Assembly: GCF_008369445.1 (NCBI RefSeq)
Contig: NZ_VTWH01000002.1
Location: 62,001-126,000, forward strand
Direction of reading: 5' to 3'
DNA: 64,000 nucleotides
From: Aureimonas fodinaquatilis
Lineage (GTDB): Bacteria > Pseudomonadota > Alphaproteobacteria > Rhizobiales > Rhizobiaceae
The position numbers and the translations under genes were made by a program. Shown here piece after piece: positions 1 to 8,400 of this stretch (positions are counted from its first letter, which is position 1; each line of letters opens with the position of its first letter). The notes under the pieces were generated by a model, which saw nothing but the letters and a program-made list of their open reading frames with translations, did not search any database and was not told the DNA's origin.

Positions 1-843
1 ACTCTCGCGCGTCTGGCTATCTACGGGCTGCTGTTTCTGTTTGCCGCCCTGTTTCTGATGCCGTTTTACGTGGTTATCGTCACCTCGCTGAAAACGCTGC
101 CCGAGCTGCGGCAGGGCAATATGCTCGCCCTTCCCGAAGGGCTGACCTTTGCCGCATGGGCAAAGGCCTGGGGCACGGCTTGCACCGGTGCGGCCTGCGA
201 AGGACTGCGGCCGTTCTTCATGAACTCTGTCATGATTGTCATTCCCTCGGTGCTGATTTCATCGGGCCTTGGCGCGATCAACGGCTATGCCTTGTCGCAA
301 TGGCGGTTTCCGGGGTCGGAAGTCATCTTCACAATGTTGCTTTTTGGTTTTTTCATTCCGTTTCAGGCCATTTTGCTGCCGGCAGCGCAATTTCTGGGTT
401 TTGTCGGGCTGGCCAACACCATTCCGGGCCTGATCATCATTCAAACGGTCTACGGCATAGCTTTCTGCACGATGCTGTTTCGCAATTACTACGTTGCCAT
501 CCCCGGCGAGCTGGTAAAAGCGGCACGTGTTGATGGGGCAGGGTTCTTTCTCATATTCCGACGGATTTTTCTGCCGCTGACCCTGCCGATCTTCATGGTC
601 TGTGTGATCTGGCAGTTTACGCACATCTGGAACGACTTTCTTTTCGGCGTGGTGTTTTCCGGTCCGGATTCCCGCCCGATCACGGTTGGCCTCAACAACC
701 TGGTCAACACGTCCGAGGGCGTCAAAGAATACAATGTCGACACTGCGGCGGCGCTGATAACCGCCTTGCCGACTTTGCTTGTCTACATTGTGGGCGGGCG
801 ATATTTCCTGCGCGGCCTGACCGCTGGCGCTGTCAAAGGATGA
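1..843 (+). CDS. Sugar ABC transporter permease (MalG-like), 5' partial
   Basis: Inner-membrane permease of a carbohydrate ABC importer (binding-protein-dependent, MalG/UgpE type). The reading frame is open from base 1, so the start lies outside the window; 280 codons are visible. It has several long hydrophobic segments. An EAA-type cytoplasmic loop (core AARVDGAG, about bases 510-590) is where the ATPase docks. The ATPase gene follows 81 bp downstream on the same strand, so the two are probably cotranscribed with a binding protein and a second permease to the left. The substrate is not readable from the sequence. The nearby sugar-acid genes and LacI regulator suggest a sugar, polyol or sugar acid (inference). 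Confidence 0.9.
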   Translation, partial: TLARLAIYGLLFLFAALFLMPFYVVIVTSLKTLPELRQGNMLALPEGLTFAAWAKAWGTACTGAACEGLRPFFMNSVMIVIPSVLISSGLGAINGYALSQWRFPGSEVIFTMLLFGFFIPFQAILLPAAQFLGFVGLANTIPGLIIIQTVYGIAFCTMLFRNYYVAIPGELVKAARVDGAGFFLIFRRIFLPLTLPIFMVCVIWQFTHIWNDFLFGVVFSGPDSRPITVGLNNLVNTSEGVKEYNVDTAAALITALPTLLVYIVGGRYFLRGLTAGAVKG

Positions 844-924
844 GCGCGCTTTCACCCAGCTTCTTCTGCCGCAAGGGCAGCTTTCAGTTCAAACGGTACG
901 GCCACGCGCTGTAAGGAAACGATA

Positions 925-2049
925 ATGGCAGGCTTGAGCATCAAGGACGTCCACAAGAATTACGGCAGCGTGCCGGTTCTCAAGGGCATCAATATTGAAG
1001 TTGCAGAGGGTGAGTTCCTCATTCTCGTCGGCAGTTCCGGCTGTGGAAAATCCACGCTTCTGAACATGATTGCCGGACTGGAAAGCATCACCACCGGTGA
1101 AATTCGCATCGGCGGCAGGGTTGTCAACGATCTGCCGCCAAAGAGCCGCGATATTGCAATGGTGTTTCAGTCCTATGCGCTGTACCCATCCATGACTGTG
1201 CGGGAGAACATCTCTTTCGGTCTGGAGATCCGCAAGGTTCCGGCCGAGGAGCAGAAGCGCATCGTCAACAGCGTGGCTGAATCCCTGCAGATTACCCACC
1301 TTCTGGATCGCAAGCCCAGGCAGCTTTCCGGCGGGCAGCGCCAGCGGGTTGCCATGGGCCGGGCGCTTGCCCGTGATCCGACACTGTTCTTGTTTGATGA
1401 GCCATTGTCCAATCTGGACGCGCAGTTGCGCATCGAGATGCGCTCGGAAATCAAGCTGATGCACCAGCGCACCGGCAAGACAATCTGCTATGTTACCCAT
1501 GATCAGGTGGAAGCCATGACGCTGGGCGACCGCATCGCCGTTATGAAGGATGGCGTTGTGCAGCAGCTTGGCCGCCCGCAGGAGGTTTATGACTCGCCTT
1601 CCAACATGTATGTGGCCAGCTTCATCGGCGCGCCGCCCATGAACTTCATTCCCGGAAAGCTGGAAATGGCTGGTGAACGTTTGGCCATGCGGCTGGAAAC
1701 CGGTGCGGAAAGCGGCTTGCTGATGCTGCCTTTCCAATTGGACACCGTGTCTGCCCGGCCTGGTGATGATATCATTCTGGGCATCCGTCCGGAACGCCTG
1801 ACCTCAAAGGTTGGCAAGGAGGCGGACGGCTCTGCCATGCAGCGCCTGAATGTTCTGGTGGATATTATTGAACCGACAGGGCCCGATACGCTGGTTTTCG
1901 CCACGCTGAATGGAAAGCGCACCTTATGCCGTGTGCAGCCCGATATTGCCCCGGCAGTGGGTGACAGATTGCCGATCGATTTTGATCTTTCGCTTGCCTT
2001 GCTGTTTGACCCGGCAAGCGGCAAGCGGCTGGATGCGGGCCGCACATAG
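925..2049 (+). CDS. Sugar ABC transporter ATP-binding protein (MalK/UgpC type)
   Basis: ATPase subunit of the importer whose permease lies just upstream. The protein is 374 aa, the normal length for the MalK/UgpC/MsmK group, which carries a C-terminal regulatory TOBE/OB domain. Visible motifs are Walker A GSSGCGKST (residues 36-44), Q-loop Gln82, signature LSGGQ (134-138), Walker B ending in FDEP (157-160), and a switch His in THDQ near residue 192. The C-terminal third includes GIRPE, typical of the TOBE region. The gene ends 46 bp before the convergent LacI gene. These ATPases are sometimes shared among several sugar importers, so it may serve more than one permease pair. Confidence 0.93.
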   Translation: MAGLSIKDVHKNYGSVPVLKGINIEVAEGEFLILVGSSGCGKSTLLNMIAGLESITTGEIRIGGRVVNDLPPKSRDIAMVFQSYALYPSMTVRENISFGLEIRKVPAEEQKRIVNSVAESLQITHLLDRKPRQLSGGQRQRVAMGRALARDPTLFLFDEPLSNLDAQLRIEMRSEIKLMHQRTGKTICYVTHDQVEAMTLGDRIAVMKDGVVQQLGRPQEVYDSPSNMYVASFIGAPPMNFIPGKLEMAGERLAMRLETGAESGLLMLPFQLDTVSARPGDDIILGIRPERLTSKVGKEADGSAMQRLNVLVDIIEPTGPDTLVFATLNGKRTLCRVQPDIAPAVGDRLPIDFDLSLALLFDPASGKRLDAGRT

Positions 2050-2095
2050 TCCGCGGGTTTCGGGGCATATCAGTTAAACGCTGCAATGCCCCGGA

Positions 2096-3172
2096 TCATT
2101 TTGCTTTGCTGGTGCCGCGCGGAACGGCGGTGGAGCCGCGGATGATGAGCGCAGCCTCCAGCCGATGCGGTACTGAAAGTTCGCCCAGTTCAAGATAACG
2201 CACAACAAACTCACCCACAGCCTGACCGATCTCTCTCGCGGGGACCTGAATTGTTGTCAAGGGCGGGTCCATGTGCTCGGCCAGATCCACATTGTCGAAA
2301 CCGGTGATGCTGAAATCTTCCGGCACTTTGTAGCCCGATGTCCGTGCCTCGATCAGCGCCCCGGCTGCCAGATAGTCATTGGCACACATCACCGCTGTCG
2401 GGTGGGTGGGTTCCGCCAGCAATTGCCGCATGCCCATTCGCCCGGAGCCGATTGTCCAGTCCCGCACGGGGATGAAGTGCTTCGGGCGCACCGCAAGGCC
2501 GGCGTCTGCCAAAACGGCATTAATGCCTTCTATACGCTGGCGAATACGGTCATTGCCCACAAATGGCCGGGTGATGATTGCGAAATCCCGGTGACCCAGG
2601 TCCAGAAGATGGTGCGTCAGCTTGGCCATTTCACCAAAATTGTCGAAGCCAATGCAGTTGGGTCGTCCGTAATGACCCGATGTGTAGGTGATGACGGTGA
2701 AAATGCCGCGTTTGTCGAGCAGTTCAAACAGCGCATCGGGATGGTCTTCTCCCATCAGGATCATACATTCGACGCCCTGCTGAATCATTTTTTCAGCCTG
2801 CGCCAAGGTGCGGTCCGCATATTCGTCCGGCCGGCCCAGCAGCAGAGTATAACCCTGTTCGCCCAAAGTGCGCTGCAGCGTTTCCAGCATGGCCGCGATG
2901 GCCTGGTGCCCCAGAGTTGGAATGAGTGCGCCAACGGTGCGTGTGCGCAAGGTGGCAAGCGCCTTGGCAGCGCCATGCGGAATCCAGCCCAGATCTTTGA
3001 TCGCGGCGTGCACGCGATCTTTGGTTGTTTCGGAAACCGTGTCCGGAGCATTCAACACCCGCGACACGGTTGCTGATGACACTTCAGCCGTGCGGGCGAC
3101 ATCTTCCAGCTTGACCCTTGAGGACGTGGAACGCCGCGTGCGGCGACGCTTGGTGGTAGGTTCAGGAGCCAA
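2096..3172 (-). CDS. LacI-family transcriptional regulator
   Basis: DNA-binding repressor of 358 aa. The N-terminal helix-turn-helix is at residues 22-43 (LEDVARTAEVSSATVSRVLN), followed by a periplasmic-binding-protein-like effector domain resembling gluconate-type LacI members. The start is a TTG; an AAGGA six bases upstream supports it and no in-frame ATG is available. The gene runs in the same direction as larB and follows it by 128 bp. It is convergent with the ABC transporter and lies one gene from the dehydratase/LarA operon, so it is the best candidate regulator of both. AAGCGCTT palindromes lie in its own upstream region and in the end of larB. The effector is presumably a sugar acid (inference). 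Confidence 0.9.
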   Translation of the reverse strand: MAPEPTTKRRRTRRSTSSRVKLEDVARTAEVSSATVSRVLNAPDTVSETTKDRVHAAIKDLGWIPHGAAKALATLRTRTVGALIPTLGHQAIAAMLETLQRTLGEQGYTLLLGRPDEYADRTLAQAEKMIQQGVECMILMGEDHPDALFELLDKRGIFTVITYTSGHYGRPNCIGFDNFGEMAKLTHHLLDLGHRDFAIITRPFVGNDRIRQRIEGINAVLADAGLAVRPKHFIPVRDWTIGSGRMGMRQLLAEPTHPTAVMCANDYLAAGALIEARTSGYKVPEDFSITGFDNVDLAEHMDPPLTTIQVPAREIGQAVGEFVVRYLELGELSVPHRLEAALIIRGSTAVPRGTSKAK

Positions 3173-3223
3173 TGCAATTCCTTAAGGCAGTCGTTGCTGC
3201 ACATTGGATCCGGGCAAAATGCC

Positions 3224-3231
3224 AAGCGCTT
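3224..3231. promoter_or_regulatory. AAGCGCTT palindrome upstream of the LacI gene
   Basis: A perfect 8-bp palindrome, AAGCGCTT, followed by TC, lies about 50 bp upstream of the LacI-gene start. The same AAGCGCTTTC string occurs at 3310-3319 inside the 3' end of larB, and a GCGCTTTC lies in the larB/dehydratase promoter region. LacI-family operators commonly have a central CG in a short palindrome, so this may be an autoregulatory site. The motif is short and the assignment is inference. Confidence 0.3.
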
Positions 3232-3300
3232 TCGGCCCGGATATGTTTTGCTGCGACTATAATATAAAGGCCGGGTTTGAACAGCCATCGCTGCGGCCCG

Positions 3301-3951
3301 TCACAAGCGAAGCGCTTTCATGGCGGCACACGCAGCTCCAAAGCCGTTGTCAATATTCACCGTAACAATGCCGGGTGAGCAGCTTGCCAGTGCCGAATGC
3401 AGGGCAGTGGCCCCGCCTTGCCCAACTCCATAACCCACCGATGTGGGAACGGCGATAACCAATGCGTTGACCAGACCGGCGATAACTGAAAACAGTGCGC
3501 CTTCCATGCCTGCAACTGCAATGACGATGCGATGCTGGCCAATAAACTCCGCTCTTTCCATCAGCCGCCACAGGCCGGCCACACCAACATCGCGCACCAT
3601 GCTTGCGCCCTGACCCATAAATTCCAATGTGCGCTGCGCTTCTCTTGCCACCGCATCGTCCGACGTGCCAGCGGACACAATGCAGATTGCATTCGGTTGT
3701 GACACGGGTGAAATCGCGCCCAGAAAAGCTGTTTGCGACACCGGCTCATAGTTCAGTGCATCGCGCGCTGAATCCGGCAGATCGGCAAATTTTTCAGCAG
3801 AGAGGCGGGTGAACAGCATGCGGTGCTGGCCGTTTGTTGCCTCGCCCAGAATGTCGGCAATCTGCGCCGTCGACTTGCTCTGACAGAACACCGCCTCGGC
3901 AATTCCAGTTCGCGCCTGTCTGTTCCAATCCCCGACAAAACCTGTGGTCAT
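3301..3951 (-). CDS. larB: Nickel-pincer cofactor biosynthesis protein LarB
   Basis: LarB starts synthesis of the nickel-pincer nucleotide by carboxylating the pyridinium ring of nicotinic acid adenine dinucleotide and releasing AMP. The C-terminal half is PurE-like. Recognisable landmarks are GMEGALFSVIAGLV, PTSVGYG, and the end ASCSPGI followed by NIDNGFGA. Cys191 in ASCSPG fits the catalytic Cys of the family. The protein is 216 aa, somewhat short against about 245 aa for characterised LarB; the N-terminal helical part is reduced. The ATG has GGAGCGG upstream. It is divergent from the dehydratase/LarA operon that carries larC and larE, so the three cofactor genes share one promoter region. 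Confidence 0.9.
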   Translation of the reverse strand: MTTGFVGDWNRQARTGIAEAVFCQSKSTAQIADILGEATNGQHRMLFTRLSAEKFADLPDSARDALNYEPVSQTAFLGAISPVSQPNAICIVSAGTSDDAVAREAQRTLEFMGQGASMVRDVGVAGLWRLMERAEFIGQHRIVIAVAGMEGALFSVIAGLVNALVIAVPTSVGYGVGQGGATALHSALASCSPGIVTVNIDNGFGAACAAMKALRL

Positions 3952-4008
3952 ATGTGCCGCTCCGTGTGCCCGACTGCCTTTAAAATTTAAAAGAAACTAC
4001 AGAGCACG

Positions 4009-4026
4009 GCGCTTTCATGAAAGTGC
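4009..4026. promoter_or_regulatory. Palindrome in larB/dehydratase promoter region
   Basis: The perfect 12-bp palindrome CTTTCATGAAAG (4012-4023) lies within an imperfect 18-bp dyad (GCG arm and TGC arm). It lies about 60 bp upstream of larB and 175 bp upstream of the dehydratase gene. The left half, GCGCTTTC, matches the string found twice near the LacI gene. Probably an operator or part of the larB promoter; function is inferred from position and symmetry only. Confidence 0.4.
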
Positions 4027-4047
4027 GCTATAGACTTGCCTATCAGG

Positions 4048-4074
4048 TCATCATATAAGCTGGTTATATAATGA
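4048..4074. promoter_or_regulatory. 27-bp inverted repeat, candidate operator for the Lar operon
   Basis: TCATCATATAA, a 5-bp spacer GCTGG, then TTATATAATGA: two 11-bp arms that pair with one mismatch. The element sits in the 249-bp divergent region between larB and the dehydratase gene. It is AT-rich in a GC-rich context and overlaps sequence that could act as a -10 region. Such size and symmetry fit a dimeric regulator. The nearby LacI and GntR proteins are the local candidates. Confidence 0.5.
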
Positions 4075-4200
4075 AACCAAGGCGATTTCGAACGTCGCAC
4101 GCGCTGCACGATTTAAAATTGCACGATCCAAAAACGATAGAGCGATCGCCCCGACAGCGGGCTGCTAGCGCTTGTAAAGCTTGTTGGGATAGCGTCTGGA

Positions 4201-5922
4201 ATGTCCGATAAAATCAAAGGGATGCGCAAAGGGCTCGCGAATTACGGAGACGCCGGATTTTCCCTGTTTCTGCGCAAGGCCTTTATCAAGGCCATGGGCT
4301 ATTCCGACAAGGCGCTGGACCGGCCAATCATCGGCATTACCAACACCTATTCCGGTTACAATGCCTGCCACCGCAATGTGCCGGAATTGATCGAGGCCAT
4401 AAAGCGCGGCGTGTTGATGGCCGGTGGGCTGCCGATCGATTTTCCAATTATTTCAATGCATGAGGCGTTTTCGCACCCGACAAGCATGTTCACCCGCAAC
4501 CTGATGTCAATGGATGCGGAAGAAATGATTCGAGCGCAGCCAATGGACGCTGTGGTGCTGATTGGCGGTTGTGATAAAACCGTGCCCGCATTGCTGATGG
4601 GCGCGGCCAGTGCCGATGTTCCGGCTATTCTGACAGTGACCGGGCCAATGATAACCGGCAGCCACAAGGGCGAAAGACTGGGTGCCTGTACCGATTGCCG
4701 GCGCCTGTGGGGCCAGCACCGCGCTGGCACGATTGACGAGCAGGAAATTGAGGAAATCAGCGGCAAGCTGGCGCCCGGGCCGGGAACCTGCATGGTGATG
4801 GGAACTGCCAGCACCATGGCGCTGGTTTCAGAAGCCATGGGCATGATGTTGCCAGGCGGGGCCGCAATCCCTGCGGTGCATGCCGACAGATTGCGCCATG
4901 CAGAAGCCACCGGCGAGCGCGCGGTGGAAATTGCCCGGGAAGGTTTGAAGCCCACAAGTGTGATGACCGAGGCCTCGCTGCGCAATGCGCTGCGTGTGTT
5001 GCAGGCGGTTGGCGGCTCCACCAATGGTGTTGTGCATCTGGCGGCGATTGCCGGACGGCTGGGCCTTGATATCGACATGCAGGAGTTTGACCGCATGGGT
5101 ACGGAAACGCCGGTGCTGGTGGATCTGAAGCCGTCCGGCCAAGGCTATATGGAAGATCTGCACAAGGCGGGCGGCCTGCAGGTCGTGTTGAAAAACATTG
5201 CCCATCTTCTGGAAAAGGACGCGCTGACCATTACCGGGCGCACGCTGGGTGAAGAAATTGAGGCAGCACCGCCAAGCTGGCCGCAAAATGTGGTGCGGCC
5301 ATTGAGTGACCCCATTCATTCCGGTGGCGGAATTCGCGTTTTGCGCGGCAACCTCGCGCCCAATGGTGCGATTATCAAGCAGGCAGCAGCCACGCCCGAA
5401 TTGTTGAAGCATCGCGGCCGCGCGGTGGTTTTTACCTCTTTGCAGGATATGGCCGAGCGGCTGGATCTGCCGGATCTGGACGTGCGGGCAGATGATGTTC
5501 TGGTGTTGCAGAACGCCGGACCGAAAGGCGCACCGGGCATGCCGGAGGCTGGATATCTGCCAATTCCCAAAAAACTGGCGGCGCAGGGCGTGAAAGACAT
5601 GGTGCGCATTTCCGATGCACGGATGAGCGGCACCGCCTTTGGCAGCATTGTATTGCACATCAGCCCGGAAGCCGCCGATGGTGGGCCTCTGGCGCTTGTG
5701 CGAGACGGCGACATGATTGAACTGAACGTTGAAGCGGGGTCTATCCGTCTGGATGTGCCTGAAGACGAATTGCAGCGCCGCGCCAAAGAGTGGAATATGC
5801 CCGAATTCGTCGACATCGAGCGTGGGTATCGGAGACTTTACTTCCAGCAGGTTCTTCAGGCGGAGCACGGCTGCGACTTTGATTTTCTGCGCAAATATCC
5901 GCTTAACAACAAAACCCTGTAA
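4201..5922 (+). CDS. IlvD/Edd-family sugar-acid dehydratase
   Basis: Iron-sulfur dehydratase of 573 aa in the dihydroxy-acid/phosphogluconate dehydratase family. Members act on dihydroxy acids or on aldonates such as L-arabinonate, D-xylonate and gluconate, giving 2-keto-3-deoxy acids. The cluster cysteines are recognisable in NACHRN (Cys56), GGCDKT and PGTCMVMGTAS. A C-terminal SDARMSGTAFG motif is also present. Length and the spacing of NACHRN match the [2Fe-2S] pentonate/hexonate dehydratase group better than biosynthetic IlvD (inference). It is the first gene of the plus-strand operon, 9 bp before the LarA homologue. That arrangement suggests the two act consecutively: C2 epimerisation then dehydration, or the reverse specificity pairing. 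The substrate is unknown. Confidence 0.9.
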   Translation: MSDKIKGMRKGLANYGDAGFSLFLRKAFIKAMGYSDKALDRPIIGITNTYSGYNACHRNVPELIEAIKRGVLMAGGLPIDFPIISMHEAFSHPTSMFTRNLMSMDAEEMIRAQPMDAVVLIGGCDKTVPALLMGAASADVPAILTVTGPMITGSHKGERLGACTDCRRLWGQHRAGTIDEQEIEEISGKLAPGPGTCMVMGTASTMALVSEAMGMMLPGGAAIPAVHADRLRHAEATGERAVEIAREGLKPTSVMTEASLRNALRVLQAVGGSTNGVVHLAAIAGRLGLDIDMQEFDRMGTETPVLVDLKPSGQGYMEDLHKAGGLQVVLKNIAHLLEKDALTITGRTLGEEIEAAPPSWPQNVVRPLSDPIHSGGGIRVLRGNLAPNGAIIKQAAATPELLKHRGRAVVFTSLQDMAERLDLPDLDVRADDVLVLQNAGPKGAPGMPEAGYLPIPKKLAAQGVKDMVRISDARMSGTAFGSIVLHISPEAADGGPLALVRDGDMIELNVEAGSIRLDVPEDELQRRAKEWNMPEFVDIERGYRRLYFQQVLQAEHGCDFDFLRKYPLNNKTL

Positions 5923-5931
5923 GAGGTTTTC

Positions 5932-7266
5932 ATGCCATCTGTTCAATTTCCTGCAATGCGGTTTGCTCACCTGGACAGCGTGGAGCTTCCGCAGGTTGCG
6001 CGGGTCAAGCTGGTGCATCCACGCGGTGAACCGATTGGCGATGTGGCGCAAGCCGTGCGTGACGCAGTTTTGCAGAGCAGGAGATTGCAGAATCTGCCAG
6101 CGGGCAGCTCTGTCGCTGTTGCGCTGGGCAGCCGTGGCATTGCCAAAATTCCGCTGATTGCAAAAGCTGCCATCGATACTGTGCGCGCCATGGGGCATGA
6201 GCCATTTATTGTGCCGGCCATGGGAAGCCATGGTGGCGGCACGGCGGCGGGGCAGGTGGATGTGCTGCGCAAGCTGGGGTTGAGCGAGGAAGCGCTGGGT
6301 GCGCCAGTGCACGCCACCATGAATGTGGTGGATTACGGCGTAACGCCGGATGGCTCGCGCTGCAAGTTTGACAAAAATGCCGCCGGGGCTGACGCGGTGG
6401 TGGTGATCAACCGTGTCAAATCACACACGACCTTTGACCGCGAGATTGAAAGCGGGCTGGTTAAAATGGTGGCCGTGGGGCTGGGCAAGGCAGAGGGCGC
6501 GCGCTCTGTGCACCGAACCGGCCCGCCGGCATTTATGGATGTGCTGCCGGAGCTGGCGCGAATTTCGCTGGAAAAATCACCGATTGCATTGGGCATTGCG
6601 CTGGTTGAAAACGCGCAAAAAGACCTGGTCGTAGTTGAGGGCGTTGCGCCCGAGGACTTTTTTGAAAGCGACAAGCGGCTTTTGAAAGTGGCCAAATCCT
6701 TCATCGCCCGGCTGCCTTTCGGTAAAATGGATGCGCTGGTTGTGGAGCTGATTGGCAAGGACATCAGCGGCGCGGGCATGGATTACGCGGTTATGGGCCG
6801 CGCCGATCTGCGCACCATTCCCAATCCGGCAGAACCCTTTGCCTCGCGCGTTACGGTTCTGGGTCTGTCAGAGGCAACGGGCGGCAACGGGCTGGGTGTC
6901 GGGCTGGCGGATTTCAGCACGGTGGATGTTGTTTCGCGCATTGACCTGCAACAGATTTACATGAACTCGCTGACCTCCACTCTGGTTGAGAAATCGCGCA
7001 TTCCCATTGTTCTGGAGAACGATCTGGATGCTTTGCGCGCCACCGTGTCCACGAGCTGGTCGCGCTCCGACCCGGAAACCCGGCTTTGCATCATTCGCTC
7101 GACGTTGCATCTGGAAGAAATTCTGGTTTCCGCCTCGCTGCTGGACGAGGTGCAAGCCAGTGGCAAGGCCGCAGACATTGGCCCCCTGTTCGATCTGCGC
7201 TTTGATGAGCAAGGGCGCATGCTGAGCCACGCTTATGCCAGAGATGAAGCCGGAGACGTGAAATGA
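5932..7266 (+). CDS. LarA-superfamily nickel-dependent hydroxyacid racemase/epimerase homologue
   Basis: A 444-aa protein of the lactate racemase LarA superfamily. LarA enzymes bind the nickel-pincer nucleotide through a Lys and racemise or epimerise at a 2-hydroxyacid carbon by hydride transfer. Candidate equivalents here are Arg68 (GSRG), His100 (MGSHGG), His165 (KSH), Lys178 as cofactor anchor and His194 as nickel ligand. The 16-residue Lys-to-His spacing equals that of Lactiplantibacillus LarA (Lys184-His200, from memory). larB, larC and larE lie in the same locus, so the cofactor can be supplied. It sits between an aldonate-type dehydratase and an oxidoreductase, which points to a sugar-acid 2-epimerase rather than a lactate racemase; that is inference. 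AGAGG precedes the ATG. The TGA overlaps the next ATG (ATGA). Confidence 0.85.
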   Translation: MPSVQFPAMRFAHLDSVELPQVARVKLVHPRGEPIGDVAQAVRDAVLQSRRLQNLPAGSSVAVALGSRGIAKIPLIAKAAIDTVRAMGHEPFIVPAMGSHGGGTAAGQVDVLRKLGLSEEALGAPVHATMNVVDYGVTPDGSRCKFDKNAAGADAVVVINRVKSHTTFDREIESGLVKMVAVGLGKAEGARSVHRTGPPAFMDVLPELARISLEKSPIALGIALVENAQKDLVVVEGVAPEDFFESDKRLLKVAKSFIARLPFGKMDALVVELIGKDISGAGMDYAVMGRADLRTIPNPAEPFASRVTVLGLSEATGGNGLGVGLADFSTVDVVSRIDLQQIYMNSLTSTLVEKSRIPIVLENDLDALRATVSTSWSRSDPETRLCIIRSTLHLEEILVSASLLDEVQASGKAADIGPLFDLRFDEQGRMLSHAYARDEAGDVK

Positions 7267-8396
7267 CCGTAGTGAAGATGAACGTGGCCCTGATCGGGTG
7301 CGGCTGGGTGGCCGGGCTGCAAATGATCAACGGGTTCAACCATGTTTCCGACCTGTTCAATGTCCAAACCGCTTGCGACAATGACCTGGCGAAAGCCCAG
7401 GCATTTGCGCGGGAATATGGGTTGCCGGAGGCTGTGGCCAGCTATGAGGCTGTGCTGGCAGACCCGCAGATTGATGCGGTGAGCATTTGCACGCCGCCAT
7501 CCTTGCACCATTCCATGGTCAAGGCCGCTCTGGCGGCAGGAAAAAACGTCATTTGCGAAAAACCTTTCACCAGCTCGCTGGAACTGGTGGATGACATCAT
7601 GGCAATGGAAGCGCTTTCATCAGCGCGGGTGATGCCGGTGTTTCAATATCGCTTCGCGCCCGGTCTTCAGCGCATACGCCGCATTCTGGCCAGCGGAATT
7701 GCGGGCAAGGCCTACACTTCATCCGTTGAAACCGCATGGCGGCGCGGATCAGACTATTACGCGGTGCCATGGCGCGGCAAATTTGCAACCGAACTGGGGG
7801 GAGTTCTTCTGACCCAGTCAATCCACATCCACGACCTGTTTCTTTACTTGCGTGGGCCGGTTGCGGAGGTCAAAGCCTTCAAAGCCACCCGCGTGAACCC
7901 GATTGAGGTGGAGGACTGCGCTGTTGCAGCCCTGCGCATGGAAGACGGCTCGCTGGCCTCGCTCACCGCGACGCTTGGCTCCATCCGTCCCGTCACGCGC
8001 ATCAGACTGTGTTTCGAAAACATGGTGATCGAGCGGCAGTGTTTCGATGAGGAAGCGCCGCGGCCCGGAAACGAGCCCTGGACGATTGTGCCCGTCAGTG
8101 ACGAAGTCGCCCGGAAGGTGGCGGACATTTCCGCCGAACCGGCCGAGCAGTACACAAGCTTTGCATTCCAGTTTGCGCAGTTTCACCGGGCAATCAACAC
8201 CGGTGAACCATTTGCCGTAACGCTGGAAGATGCGCGCCGCTCTCTGGAACTGGTGACGGCACTGTTTCACTCTGCTGAAACCGATGAGACCGTGTCGCTG
8301 CCAATGGATCAGCATCACGAACGCTATGGCGGCTGGATCAGCCATTCGTCCAGGGCGGCAGGCAGCGCAGCCGCAGTTCCGGCACTTCAGGAATAG
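7263..8396 (+). CDS. Gfo/Idh/MocA-family NAD(P)-dependent oxidoreductase
   Basis: A 377-aa dehydrogenase with an N-terminal Rossmann fold (ALIGCGWVAGLQM) and the family's EKP motif (CEKPF, about residue 100), whose Lys is catalytic. A C-terminal alpha/beta domain follows, with a possible catalytic His in the TQSIHIHD segment. Family members oxidise or reduce sugars, inositols and sugar acids, often at C1 or C3. The start overlaps the end of the LarA homologue by 4 bp (ATGA), and the gene ends 4 bp before the GMC gene, so translation is probably coupled. The tail after about residue 350 is Ala/Ser-rich and not conserved in style. The substrate cannot be named. Confidence 0.88.
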   Translation: MTVVKMNVALIGCGWVAGLQMINGFNHVSDLFNVQTACDNDLAKAQAFAREYGLPEAVASYEAVLADPQIDAVSICTPPSLHHSMVKAALAAGKNVICEKPFTSSLELVDDIMAMEALSSARVMPVFQYRFAPGLQRIRRILASGIAGKAYTSSVETAWRRGSDYYAVPWRGKFATELGGVLLTQSIHIHDLFLYLRGPVAEVKAFKATRVNPIEVEDCAVAALRMEDGSLASLTATLGSIRPVTRIRLCFENMVIERQCFDEEAPRPGNEPWTIVPVSDEVARKVADISAEPAEQYTSFAFQFAQFHRAINTGEPFAVTLEDARRSLELVTALFHSAETDETVSLPMDQHHERYGGWISHSSRAAGSAAAVPALQE

Positions 8397-8400
8397 TCGC

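Noticed and set aside
4828-6312. 494-aa minus-strand open frame
   Set aside because: Antisense of the dehydratase and LarA-homologue genes, which carry clear family motifs; the minus product has unnatural His/Gln composition.
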